DNA from: Hevea brasiliensis
Lineage: Eukaryota > Streptophyta > Magnoliopsida > Malpighiales > Euphorbiaceae
Length of the DNA: 64,000 nt
Reading direction: 5' to 3'
Assembly: GCF_030052815.1 (NCBI RefSeq)
Contig: NC_079499.1
Coordinates: forward strand, 87,087,183-87,151,182
Part shown: in pieces, positions 25,433-36,439 of the stretch
Numbering within the stretch: position 1 is the first letter of the stretch
Layout of the letters: each line of letters starts with the position of its first letter
Made by a program: the position numbers and the translations under genes
The notes under the pieces: model-generated
What the model was told of the DNA's origin: nothing
What the model saw: the letters and a program-made list of their open reading frames with translations, nothing else
The model's database searches: none

Positions 25433-26566
25433 ATGCATAGAAGCAGGAGAGCTGCCACTGCACTAGAACCAGATGTGCCTGACGAGGTGTCGGCACAGGA
25501 TGAGGCGCCTGCCCCGAGGAGGCGGGGTAGGAGGCTAAGAGCTGCTCAAGTAGAAGAGCAGCTGCCTACAGTTCAGGATCAGTCTTTTATGGCACAGGGT
25601 CCCATGGGCCCCATGGCAGCTACTCTAGCTGGGTTACAGAGAACCATCGATATGATGGCGCAGTATATGGTCCACCCTCCACAGCAGCAGCAGTCCACCG
25701 CACCAAGAGGGGAACCTTACAAACAGATCATCAATTTCAAGAAGTTGGTGCCTGGTACTTATGATGTGTCAGATGATGCATATCGATTTTTGGATTCCTG
25801 CAGACAGGCAGGAACAGAGTTGCAGTTGACTGATAGAAGACTTATAGAGTGTATGCAGCATGTCATGGGGCCTATGCCTAGACAATGGATGAATGACTAC
25901 ATATTACCTCGGATGGAGGGTTTGTCGTGGACTCAGTTTGTGGAACTGTTCATCAATCGGTTTGTGCCAGAAAGGTTCAGAGATCAGAAGCAGTGGGCCT
26001 TTGAGGCCTTAAGACAGAATGGCAGGTCTGTAGATGAATATGCTACAGAATTTCTGGAATTGAGCAGGTATGCCCCTACAGCAGTAGCTACAGAAACTAT
26101 GAAGGTGAAGAGATTCCTAAAGGGGCTTGACAGGAGGTATGCAAACCTGGCCATGATGTCTGATCAGTCTTTTGATGGGGTAGTTGATCGAGCCAGACAG
26201 ATAGAGATTAGCTATGCTGTGGATGACAGCAGAAGAGCAAAGAAAAACAGAGTAGAGGGTTCTTCAGGTGTTCCTCACATGGGTACTACGGATAGTGGTG
26301 GCCAAACTAATTACAGAGGAAGAAGTAGGAATAAGAGGAGTGGTTTTAGACACAAATCCCGAGGGTTCAGACCAGGGTACGGATCCAGCAGTGGTCACAG
26401 TTCAAGGTACAGCAGTTCTGGGTCTGGTTCAGGATCCTCCTTGGCACCTTGTGCACAGTGTGGAAGAGGACATTCAGGACCTTGTATGATGGGTTCAGGA
26501 GTATGCTTCAGGTGTGGCCAACCAGGTCACTTTGCTAGGGAATGCCCTGTGTTCAGCGAGCCATAG
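25433..26566 (+). CDS. gag: Gag of element C (377 aa)
   Basis: This is the particle shell and RNA-binding protein of the retrotransposon. The frame is open further upstream (to 25208), but the ATG at 25433 is preferred because the protein then begins MHRSRRAATALEPDVPDE, while the upstream part is hydrophobic leader sequence next to the primer site. A basic/acidic N-terminus and a Q-rich segment precede the gag core (about residues 85-250: FLDSCRQAGTEL, then LFINRFVPERFRDQKQWAF and SVDEYATEFLELSRYAP). A Gly/Ser/Arg-rich tail and one zinc knuckle, CFRCGQPGHFARECP (CCHC), are near the end. It is intact. TAG at 26564-26566 and a frame change separate it from pol. Confidence 0.88.
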   Translation: MHRSRRAATALEPDVPDEVSAQDEAPAPRRRGRRLRAAQVEEQLPTVQDQSFMAQGPMGPMAATLAGLQRTIDMMAQYMVHPPQQQQSTAPRGEPYKQIINFKKLVPGTYDVSDDAYRFLDSCRQAGTELQLTDRRLIECMQHVMGPMPRQWMNDYILPRMEGLSWTQFVELFINRFVPERFRDQKQWAFEALRQNGRSVDEYATEFLELSRYAPTAVATETMKVKRFLKGLDRRYANLAMMSDQSFDGVVDRARQIEISYAVDDSRRAKKNRVEGSSGVPHMGTTDSGGQTNYRGRSRNKRSGFRHKSRGFRPGYGSSSGHSSRYSSSGSGSGSSLAPCAQCGRGHSGPCMMGSGVCFRCGQPGHFARECPVFSEP

Positions 26567-26640
26567 ATGGGGTCACAGTGTTCTGTTGCAAATGTTCCTC
26601 GTCAGCTGTATCCCGGTGCTTCCAGCATGGCGGTGATTCG

Positions 26641-29600
26641 ATGTAACAGGGCCGAGGACAAGGGGGGCGTGGATTTGGAGGCAGATCAGGAGGTAGAAGT
26701 CAGTATCAGGGTTCTGCCACTCAGGGTAGGGGTCAAGCTCGGGTTTTCACCCTGACCCACCAGGATGCTCAAGCTTCAAATGCAGTTGTGGCAGGTATTC
26801 TTCTGGTCTGTTTCTATGAGGCTCGTGTTTTGATAGATCCGGGTGCTACGCACTCATTTGTCTCCCCTGTGTTTTCCATGAGGTTGGGTAGAAATCCTAC
26901 AACCTTAGAATGTCCTTTGTCGGTAGCTACCCCACTTAGTGACAACATAGATGTAGATATGGTTTTTCCGGGTAGCCCAGTAGTAGTGGATGGAAAGATC
27001 CTCCCAGTAGACTTGGTTCCTCTACCAGTAATAGATTTTGATGTCATCTTGGGGATGAATTGGTTGGTAACTCATTATGCCACTTTAGACTGCAGGAACA
27101 AAAAAGTGCATTTCCACATACCTGGTGTGGAAGAGTTTAGCTTTGATGGTGACAGGAGCGTGGCTCCATATAACTTGGTGTCAGCAATTAGTGCTAGAAA
27201 AATGTTGAGGCGTGGATGTCAAGGGTATTTGGCGTTGGTGAGAGATACCTCTGTAGAAGGTGTCAACATGAAAAATATTCCTGTTGTCAGAGAATTCATG
27301 GATGTCTTCCCTGAAGAGCTTCCAGGGTTGCCACCGGAAAGGGAAATAGAGTTCTGCATTGATATTGTGTTGGGTACAAACCCCATATCAATGCCGCCTT
27401 ACAGGATGGCACCGACAGAATTGAAAGAGCTAAAGGAGCAACTACAACAGCTTTTGGACAAGGGTTTTATACGTCCAAGCACTTCACCCTGAGGTGCTCA
27501 TGTTCTATTTGTGAGAAAGAAGGATGGGTCATTGAGGTTGTGTATTGACTATAGACAGCTGAACAAGGTGACTGTGAAGAATAAGTATCCACTTCCTCGG
27601 ATCGATGACCTGTTTGATCAGCTCCAAGGGGCTAGATTCCTTTCCAAGATAGACCTGTGATCAGGCTACCATCAGTTGAGAATCAGGAATGAGGACGTGT
27701 CCAAAACGGCATTCAGGACAAGATATGGTCATTATGAGTTCTTGGTGATGTCTTTTGGACTCACTAATGCACCAGCAGCCTTCATGGACTTGATGAATAG
27801 GGTGTTCAAGCCATTTTTGGACCGTTTTGTCATCGTATTCATAGATGACATTTTGGTATACTCTCGGACCGAGGAAGAACACGTGTGGCACTTGAGAATG
27901 GTGTTGCAGACTTTGAAGGAGCACCAGCTATATGCCAAATTTTCAAAATGTGAATTTTGGCTAGAAAGCATCTCATTCTTGGGACACGTGGTTTCTAGGG
28001 AAGGTATTCAAGTGGATCCCAAGAAAATTGAAGTCAGAATCGATTGGCTTAGGCCTACAAGATCCGAGGTGCGAAGTTTTCTGGGCCTAGCTGGCTACTA
28101 TAGGCGTTTTGTGCAAGATTTTTCCAGGATAGCAGCTCCCTTAATTAAGTTAACTCGGAAGAATGTTCCATTCATTTGGACAGATGGCTGTGAGAAGAGC
28201 TTCCAGAAGCTTAAGGAGTGTCTAACCACCGCCCCTGTGTTGACACTACCTATGAGTAGTGAAGGATATACCGTGTACTGTGACGCCTCCAGAGTTGGCC
28301 TAGGGTGTGTTTTGATGCAGAATGGGAAAGTAGTGGCTTATGCTTCAAGACAGCTGAAGAAGCATGAGCAGAACTACCCCACCCATGATTTGGAAATGGC
28401 GGCTGTAGTCTTTACACTAAAATCTGGAGACACTACCTGTATGGTGAAGTGTGTGAGATATACACCGACCACAAGAGTTTGAAGTACATCTTTCAACAGA
28501 GGGATTTAAACTTGAGACAGAGGAGATGGATGGAGCTTCTAAAAGACTATGATTGCACCATCCAGTACCACCCTAGGAAGGCCAATGTAGTGGCAGATGC
28601 TTTGAGCAGGAAGTCTTCTGGCAGTTTGGCGCACATTTCAGTGGAGAAAAGACCGTTGATTCAGGAAGTACATGAGTTAATGGATCAAGGTTTAATCCTA
28701 GATCTTTCAGATGAGGGGTATTATTGGCTCATTTTTCAGTGAGGCCAGACTTGTGAGACAGAGTTAGAGTTTCCCAGCACAGAGACCAACAATTGATGAA
28801 AATCATAGAAAGAGTACAGCAAGGTGAAGGTGGTGAGTTCGGGTTTGCCAATGATGGCGCCCTTATGCAAGGTTCTAGAATATGTGTGCCCGATGTGGAC
28901 AATCTCAGAAATGAAATCATGCAAGAGGCACACTATACACTGTACAATGTCCACCCAGGTTCCACCAAGATGTACCATGATGTGAAAGATAGCTACTGGT
29001 GGAATGGCATGAAGAGAGACATAGCAGACTTTGTGTCCAAGTGCTTGACTTGTCAGAAGGTGAAGTTTGAACATCAGAGACCGTCAGGGAAGCTGCAAGA
29101 GCTCCCTATCCCAGAATGGAAGTGGGAAATGATTACTATGAATTTTGTGACTGGGTTGCCTCGTACCACGCGAGGATATGATTCGATATGGGTAATTATA
29201 GACTGTCTAACTAAATCAACTCACTTTTTTCCTGTGAAGACTACGTACTCTGTGGCACAATAAGCCTGACTCTACATTCGAAAAATAGTCAGATTACATG
29301 GAGTTCTGGCTTCCATAATATCTGACAGAGGGCCCCAGTTCACTTCTCAGTTTTGGAGGAAGTTACAGGAGGCACTTGGCACATAGTTGAACTTTAGTAC
29401 GGCTTTCCACCCTCAGATAGACGGACAGTCCAAAAGGACAATCCAAACACTGGAGGACATGCTTCGCATGAGTGTTTTGGATTTTGGAGGTCAATGGGAT
29501 GATCAGCTAGCTTTGGTGGAGTTTGCCTACAACAACAGTTACCATTCTAGCATAGGGATGGCACCCTATGAGGCATTATATGGAAGGAAGTATAGTTCTC

Positions 29601-30181
29601 CTCTGTGTTGGATGGAAATGGGAGAAGTGAAGGTGCATGATGTAGATCTAGTGCAGTACACTTCAGAAGTAGTTCCTTTAATCAGGGAACGATTGAAAAC
29701 AGCTTTTAGTAGGCATAAGAGTTATGCAGACCCCAGACGGAGGGATGTGGAGTTTGCAGTAGGCGACTATGTATTCCTGAAGGTTTCTCCGATGAAGGGA
29801 GTGATGAGATTTGGAAAGAAGGGCAAGTTGGCACCTCGGTATATTGGACCTTTTGAGGTTACTGATAGAGTTGGAGCAGTTGCCTACCGGTTGGAGCTAC
29901 TACCCAACCTTTCTCACGTTCATCCTGTGTTTTACATCTCCATGCTTAGGAAATACATTCCAGATCATTCTCATGTACTACAGCCAGATGTAATAGAGTT
30001 AAAAGAGAACTTGATATTTGAGCAGCAACCTGTAGCCATAGTGGACTATCAAGTGAGACAGCTAAGATCAAAATAGATCCCTATGGTTAAGGTTTTGTGG
30101 AGGAGTCAGTCAGTGGAAGAGTGCACCTGGGAGTCAGAACGGGACATGCGTAGCAAGTACCCTTATCTGTTCAATGTGTAA
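26641..30181 (+). pseudogene. pol: pol of element C (protease-RT-RNase H-integrase-chromodomain), broken
   Basis: The Gly-rich linker (from 26647) leads to protease (LIDPGATHSF about 26833; ILGMNWLVTHYA), RT ([32 protein letters not shown]), RNase H ([17 protein letters not shown]), the [13 protein letters not shown] tether, integrase and a C-terminal chromodomain-like segment (MVKVLWRSQSVEECTWESE), ending TAA 30179-30181. Breaks are a TGA at 27490 (family Trp), a TGA at 27658 (family Arg), a frameshift near 28424, another near 28715, a TAA at 29261, a TAG near 29384 and a TAG near 30074. In integrase the first catalytic Asp (family MDFV) is Asn (MNFV), and the Glu (family GQSER) is Lys (GQSKR). 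RTIQTLEDMLR is contiguous: no intron-like insert. Confidence 0.92.
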
Positions 30182-30206
30182 TCATGTACTTTATTCTGCC
30201 TTGTAT

Positions 30207-30226
30207 AAAATTCGAGGACGAATTTT
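30207..30226 (+). promoter_or_regulatory. Stem-loop beside the polypurine tract of element C
   Basis: AAAATTCG-AGGA-CGAATTTT forms an 8-bp perfect stem with a four-base loop, just after the pol stop and 4 bases before the polypurine tract. The equivalent in D, E and F has the same AGGA loop and a stem altered on both sides. Confidence 0.6.
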
Positions 30227-30230
30227 CTGT

Positions 30231-30243
30231 AAGGGGGAAAGAA
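30231..30243 (+). promoter_or_regulatory. Polypurine tract of element C
   Basis: AAGGGGGAAAGAA immediately precedes the 3' LTR start at 30244. It primes plus-strand DNA synthesis. Confidence 0.9.
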
Positions 30244-32881
30244 TGTAACACCCCAAAATTTTAAATTTTATTATTTTATGAGTATTATTGATATTTTAAT
30301 TTTACTTAAATTTTAAGAAATTATTTGAGATTTTTCGGATTTTAAAAATCGGGTTCGATTTTTCGAAAATATATACTTTGATGATTTTTAAAAATTAATT
30401 TAAAGACCACGTGGCAAAACTAAAAATATATTTGGAGTCTACGAATTTTTCTGAGTTTTTTGGAATTTTTTCAAAATTTTTGGACCTCGTTTTCGGTCCC
30501 GAGGCAGAGTAAAAATTCAAAATTTTGTATTCTAAATCGAACCGGCCGAATCGAACTGGACCGGATCGGACCGGTCGAATCGAACCGGCCTTCTTCTTCA
30601 TTTTCTTCCTCTCCGGCGCGCGTTTCTCCTCCTCCCCTTCTCTCTCCTTTTTCTCTCTCCTCCCTCCTTCCCTTGCCGCGCCGCCGCCTCTCCTGCCACC
30701 CCACTTCGCCAGCGCGCCGCCTTAGCCCTCCCCCACGGCCGCCCGCCGCCTGGAACGCCGGAAAATGGCTCCAGAAGCCACGCGCAGCGCGCGCGCCACC
30801 TTTTGTCTTCCCGGCCAAAATCCGGCGGATCCGGCCACCAATCAGACCGGGTCTTGTGTCTAAACTCATCTACTCGTCGAGAGCTTTCCATAGACACCAA
30901 GAACACCGAAATCCATTGAGCGGTTTGTCCAATTTTTACCCAGGAAGTTTTAGCCCATTTTGACTTTCGGGCTAGATTTCTCACAAACCGTAAACCCCAC
31001 GAGAAAACCGAGAGTACCAGAGCGCTCCACTCGTCGAGAGCTTCGTGGGAATATAAATTTCAAAATTTTTCGACATCGTTTTTTGATGGGTCCCACGAAA
31101 ATTCGCAGTGTTTTTCCGAGCATTAAATGAGCTTAGAAAATTCCGTAAAAATTTTATACTAACCCCCGTGTTGTGGGCTTCGTGTAGGTACCCTCAATTC
31201 GCGGAAATTCGATAGTTGTCCGGTGCGTGAATTTCAGGCATGCACTCCGCCACTGGAAAAGTCTCCGAATTGGATCGAGGTTTTGGCTACCCTACCATTG
31301 TCAGATATCCCGAGTGCGTTCCCGAAATCGAAATCGGTAAAGGTAAACCCGAACCTTATTTTTTCGTAATTTTCTAGTGCTTAAATAGGATTAAAAATTC
31401 ATAAAATATTCGTGATAGCTCAGAAAATTATGATTCTTTTTGCAATAGCCTAGTAATATTGCTAAGGACCGCGGGGCAAAGTTTTAGAATTTTTAGAGCT
31501 TGTTTGGGTAGTTTTTGCAAAAATGATCAATTATAAGGACTAAATTGAAATTTTACATATTGTGATGGATGACTGATTTGATGGGCCCAGGAGGGGCTGT
31601 GTGATGTGATTGAATTGTGGATATATGAGTTGCGAATATAGAAGTGTTTTTTTGAGCCCTTTTGCAGGTTGGGTAGGTCCTAGGTATAGGGGAGACTCTG
31701 CCGGATTTTTGGCACTACTTAGGACGTATTTGGTCTTTTCTTGATTTGTATTGAGTCATTTGTATTAAATAATTGTAATGTAATTGTCAGGTGAGCCGGG
31801 ACAGCCTTCTTCCTCCGCTCAGCCGCCACAGTGATCGTTGTCAAGTCTGTGAGTAAAATATTAATTTTAATTATAATTTCACTATTATTATATGTTCAAG
31901 CATGCCCATGCATCACTTATATGCATATATCTATGTAGATAAACTTTAGGCACGATTTATGTTGCATTCATAACTGTGAAAGTGCCATGTATGTTGTTAT
32001 GGTAATTTGGAGTAGTTGGCGTGCGTGTGATGTGGTGTGGACTATGGATAGGATGGGTAGACACGGCTTAAGATCTTCGCTGGGACTCGGTCCTTCGGGG
32101 TAGACATGGCTTGAGTTCTTCGTTGGGACCCCGATTTGGTTATTAAGTGGAAGTCCGAGCTGAGTTCTTCGCTGGCACAGTTGGAATTAAGAGAGCTGTA
32201 TAGGGGATCAGCTCCCATATATATATGATTGATATTGCTGGGTGTGTGAGTGCTCTAAATTACCTTTTTGCTGTTATGATGTGAATTGTTGCTGATGTTG
32301 CATTTCACTCCACAGGGTGCATTAGTTTTAGATAGTTATAGAGATTATGGTTAAAATTGATATTTTACTCTCTGAGTCGAACGCTCACTCCTGTTCAATA
32401 TTTTTCCAGGCCACAGGAGGATATTTTTGACGTTAACCTGCTTTCTCCCTCGTAGGTTATTTATTCATGTTTGTGTAATTCTATAAATTTCTAGAATTTT
32501 CGCATGTGTTAGGAATGTTTATTTGATATGGGTCTGTAAACTAAATTATTATTTTGGACCTGTAAACTTAATATTCTATACATGTTTGATGGATTGGATG
32601 AGGGAGCTGAGCTCCCATTTATTATTATGCTGATGAGTATGTGGAGGGTGAGCTGAGCTCCCCAATTGAGTATTTATTGTGTTTACAAGTCGGGTGAGTC
32701 AAAAACTCCCTGTTGAAAGGTCTATTTTATGGCCGGACTCTGTCCGGTTGATTTCTTGAAATTGGGCCCAAATGGGCCTTAGAGTTAGGTTAAGTGAATA
32801 GTTAGGCTTACTACGGGCCTCGGGGGCTTTAGGCTGGCCCAGGTCCTAGTGCCGGTCCAGCCCATAGGTTGGGTCGTGACA
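30244..32881 (+). repeat. 3' LTR of element C
   Basis: It matches the 5' LTR from TGTAACACCCC to TCGTGACA. It carries the same GC-rich block (about 30530-31030), the CCGGATCGGACCGG-like words and the GGTAGACA...TTCTTCGCTGG tandem at about 32056-32180. Confidence 0.93.
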
Positions 32882-32886
32882 GCATG
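32882..32886. repeat. Target site duplication of element C, right copy (GCATG)
   Basis: Identical to 22575-22579 and directly adjacent to the LTR end. Confidence 0.95.
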
Positions 32887-33985
32887 CATTAAGATCATAA
32901 TAAATTAAATCAAGAAACAAATCTCAAATCCAATAAATAAAACTTAGTGTTCATCCATAATAATAATTACGAGCGCTACTCTCCCAAATCCAGAATAAGA
33001 AAACTACTCACTCATGGTGAGTCCAGTAAACATCATGATAAAAGGTAAAAATAGTAAAAAAAAAATCAAGTAAAAGAAATAAAACAAATAAAATCTATCC
33101 AGGGATATGAAACGAAGGAACCGGAGAGAGTTTGCAGCTTTGATCTTGTGGAGATTCGGTTGGAAAACTTCCTTTGGCACTGATGTTTCTCTCCTCGATA
33201 CGACTGGATTTGTCTTCTTCAAAACTCGTCCAAATTGTTGTCAAACAATAAAGAGAGAGCAAACTAGCCGAACTAACCTAACAAAAACCAACCCTTTTTT
33301 TGATGTTTTCTTTTCTATTTATAGTCGTTGCTCTAGAGTTAGGTCATTTGTGAGTCCATAATGCTTTAGGAGTCTCGTTTGAATCAAGAAACAAGAGTGG
33401 GAATTCGAGTAAAAAACTGGCTGCTGCATAGTACACGGCCCGTGTGTCACTACACGGGTCCCGTAATGTAGGGCCATGTAACTTACTGGAGGAGAATTGC
33501 GAAATCTTGCATTGGCATAGAAAGTTACACGGGTTTGCGCCAACTAAGCGGGCCTAGTTACACGGGCCGTGTACTATTGTTCCCATAAGGTGCTTCAAGC
33601 TTGTCCCTGGCAGAGACTTACACGGGTCCCTACAGATTACACGGGCTACTTACATGACCCGTGTACTTGTATTTCTCCATTGATTCTCTTAACTTTCTTC
33701 TGGCAGAGAGTTACATGGCTCTGGGGCTTGGTTTACACGACCCGTGTACTTTGTATCAGCAGTAATTCTCTGTCTCTTGACTTCTCCAAGCTTTCCTTTT
33801 CACTCCTATGCTCTGTAACTTCACCCAAACACCTGAAATGATGCAGAAAATATGGAATTAAGGGCTTGACAATAGAAATTATAAAAACTAATGAAATCAA
33901 CTACTAAGCATGAAAATACTTGCCTAAATGCTATGAAGTAGTATACAATTGTGCTTAAAAATATCTATAAAATTCAAGTGTATCA
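32887..33985 (-). repeat. Athila-like LTR, main piece
   Basis: On the minus strand the LTR would start TGATACACTT at 33985, directly next to a polypurine tract. Its 5' part contains many copies of ACACGG(G)CCGTGTA-type palindromic words (33429-33750). A basic open frame near 33107 has no recognisable content. Confidence 0.65.
33429..33750. repeat. Cluster of TACACGG/CCGTGTA palindromic words
   Basis: About ten words such as TACACGGCCCGTGTG, TACACGGGTCCCG, TTACACGGGCC and GACCCGTGTAC are spaced irregularly. A related cluster is at 44750-45115. Confidence 0.8.
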
Positions 33986-34000
33986 AATACCCCCAAACTC
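33986..34000 (-). promoter_or_regulatory. Polypurine tract of the Athila-like element
   Basis: The minus strand reads GAGTTTGGGGGTATTT next to the LTR start. Similar G-runs occur near 34660 and 35353. Confidence 0.65.
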
Positions 34001-35558
34001 AAACTTTTGCTTGTCCTCAAGTAAAGCAAAACTCTATTTTAAAACACATTTCAGGGGATACTTAGGAATATAACCAACAATTTAATAAGCATAGAATTGA
34101 ACTCCTCCAACCTTCATTCCAATTTCCCTCTTTCAAGGCATAAGGGTTCTAATAGCTGCCTGTTTAGAACTTCACCTCCTTTGATGGTATTTCGACTAAT
34201 TATTTCTCTATACAAGATAATTAATAAGCCACAAATAACCTGTTTTATTGAGAAAGATTTGAGAAACACTAACTCCCCCAAATTGGCCTCTTTTGTGAGT
34301 AATTGTGTTAAATTAATTCAATTCCAACTCCATAAGCATATCTCAATTTTTTATCTCCACTAATATAGCATGCACTTTTCAAAAGATCAAAAGGTCTTTA
34401 AAAGGGTTGTAATGGGGCTAAGGGATAATGACTTGGTTGCCAATGAAAGGTTTTTAGGGAATGCAAAAATGAGGATAGCATGTATGCATAAAATCCAAGT
34501 ATACTAAGTTCATTCTACTGATTTTGTGTGGAGAGGAAGGGCTTTTGGGTTTTTTTTTTCTATAGTGCCAAGCATGCTTCCATGATACTTATCTTGGGAC
34601 TTTTTTTCTTTTCTCTCTTTCTCTTTTTTTTTTTTTTTTTATGTCCCTTTTTTCCTCTCCCCCAAACTCATTGCTTTTGCTGAGTTGGAAAGGCAAGTTT
34701 TTCTTTGATTTCAATTGCACACTTGCACTCTTTCTTGAGCTCTATATCCTCTCTTCATTTTCTTATGCATATTGCTTCCTTAAAAGGGTATGGTAGGTGT
34801 TTAGGCTAGGGGCTAGGTAAATAACATGGGTAAGCAATAACTTCTAAGGGATAAACATAGGCTTCAAGTTGGCTACAAGGGATATATATTGTAATTAGGG
34901 GTGGCTAAGGCTTAGTAAGGCTATATCAAAGAATGCCTTAATCATTTCTTCATCAAGCATATGCTAGGATTTCGCTTTGATAGGTCCAAGAGATATGTTC
35001 TAGAGCTAGTGAGGCATTTTTTTAGGTTAGCGTATTTCAAAAATTATTCTTCTAATTTTACAAGTTCAATGTGATAAATTAATAGTTATGAAGAGGTTTA
35101 ACTAGTCTAGTTCCATTAAAGAGATTAGTTTCTTCATAAACAACATATTAGAATCCCTTTTTGCCTATCTAGATACGTTCATTCCTCTATCCCATGAAGT
35201 CCAATTATTAGCTTACTAGAATTTGGTTATAGTGCTAAGTTTCACAATTTAAAGTCCAAAATTTTTCAAAAATTTTGATACACAAGAATAATGTAGCTGA
35301 ATTTAAATAATCTAATGATGTACAAATGTAATGATATGCAATACACTTGTATCCCCCCAAACTCAAATCAGAAATTGTCCTTAATGTTAAAATAATATGC
35401 AAAAGCAGAGAAAATGTACGAAGATTATAAGGAAGCATTTTATTTATTAAGCATGGAAAATATTTGGACATAAAGCAAATAAAAGAGACCTATGATTGCA
35501 ATTTAGGACTAAGGCATGTAAGATATTACAATAAAGATCCTATCCTATAGTCCTAGGT
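34001..35558. other. Non-coding spacer of the Athila-like element
   Basis: No gene was recognised. It holds poly-T tracts (34550-34560, 34620-34642) and two extra CCCCCAAACTC words (about 34660 and 35353) that resemble the polypurine tract. Plant Athila elements often have a long spacer between the 3' ORF and the LTR. Confidence 0.55.
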
Positions 35559-36420
35559 CTAAAAGGTATCTGATGATGATGGTGGTGATGTTGGTGATGC
35601 TGCCTCCTCTTCCTCCTCATCTAGCTTCTCCATTAGCATGTCCAATTTGTTGTGTGCCTCCTGGAGGCTGTCCTTGATAGCTCGCATCCTGTTGTTGATT
35701 GTGGTCTCCATGTGCTGTAGGTATGCGAGTACCAAGTCTGTGGGTGGTGGTGTGTATGGAGGCACTCGAGCAGGGGACTCCTAAAACATTGGCTTTTGGC
35801 CTTCTTCTTAAGGTTGCAAAGTCTCGTCGGGTCTTTCTCTTGCTTCGTCTCTTGAAGGGATGGCATTTCCTTTGGCATCCAGCAAGTAGCATGTGTTGCC
35901 CACCTTCTTACATATCCCCATGGATATGCAGATAGTCTGATTTATTCTTAACGTTCCAATGACAAAGCGTAGCTTGTGATGTCCTGGAACGAAGCCAAAG
36001 TGAAGGGCAATGGTTGTGACAAGGCCACCAAGCATGATGTGCCTGGTAGACTGTTGATAGAGGTGTCGGAGATGGTTCCATAAAAAGAAGATGGTGTTGC
36101 ACCGCTATTTGGTGACCATACACCACAAGAAGAAGAGCTCACTGGCGTTGACAATGCCAAGGCTGTCGATGGTGTGGGCAGTGAACCGATGCATATATCG
36201 CAATGCTAGACTTGTGATGCTTGTGGATTTGGATTTGCTAGAGCTATAGGCTCTGTGTTTGAGGCAATGGAATTCCAGAAGCTGATATTGTTGTAGAGCA
36301 TACGGTTCCTAGGAATCTCCTAGTGGCCGATGTTATCAAAGCCAAAGGTGGAGTTGAACTCGTCTATATTCATTACCGGTTCAACACCAAGGAGGAAAAA
36401 TTCAATCCTACCCCTATCCT
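35559..36420 (-). pseudogene. 3' ORF of the Athila-like element, broken
   Basis: Read leftwards, the pieces are a segment around FLWNHL / QQSTRHIMLGGLVTTIALHF, then RINQTICISMGICKKVG and a C-terminal part PPYTPPPTDLVLAYLQHMET with a charged coiled-coil-like end (KLDMLMEKLDEEEEEA), ending at 35559. Several frame changes and stops separate them. This resembles the ORF downstream of pol in plant Athila elements, for which no enzyme activity is established. I see no reliable signal peptide or membrane segment, so I do not call it an envelope gene. The 5' end is lost or altered at the junction with element D. Confidence 0.55.
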
Positions 36421-36439
36421 CCCTATCGGTAGGCTATAA

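Larger units (their letters stand above)
22580..32881 (+). mobile_element. Complete Ty3/gypsy chromovirus element C (10.3 kb)
   Basis: Both LTRs, primer site, gag, pol, polypurine tract and a perfect 5-bp target duplication (GCATG) are present. The LTRs are 2627 and 2638 bp and similar over their whole length; the largest difference is 16 bp extra after the start of the 3' copy. The integrase ends in a GPF motif and a chromodomain-like segment, which places it among plant chromoviruses with long LTRs (Tekay/Del-like). Pol has several stops and lost catalytic residues, so the element is not autonomous. Confidence 0.95.
32887..36439 (-). mobile_element. Athila-like element, 3' region (LTR remainder, spacer, 3' ORF)
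   Basis: This continues the LTR interrupted by element C. On the minus strand it holds a 3' ORF (36420-35559), a long non-coding spacer, a polypurine tract (34000-33986) and the LTR (from 33985). It ends at 36439 where element D begins. With 44696-47512 it makes a coherent Athila order (pol, then 3' ORF, then LTR) split by element D, although the D/Athila right junction is damaged. Confidence 0.7.

Noticed and set aside
35559..36420. Envelope gene in the Athila-like element
   Set aside because: No signal peptide or membrane segment could be supported, so I describe it only as a broken 3' ORF.
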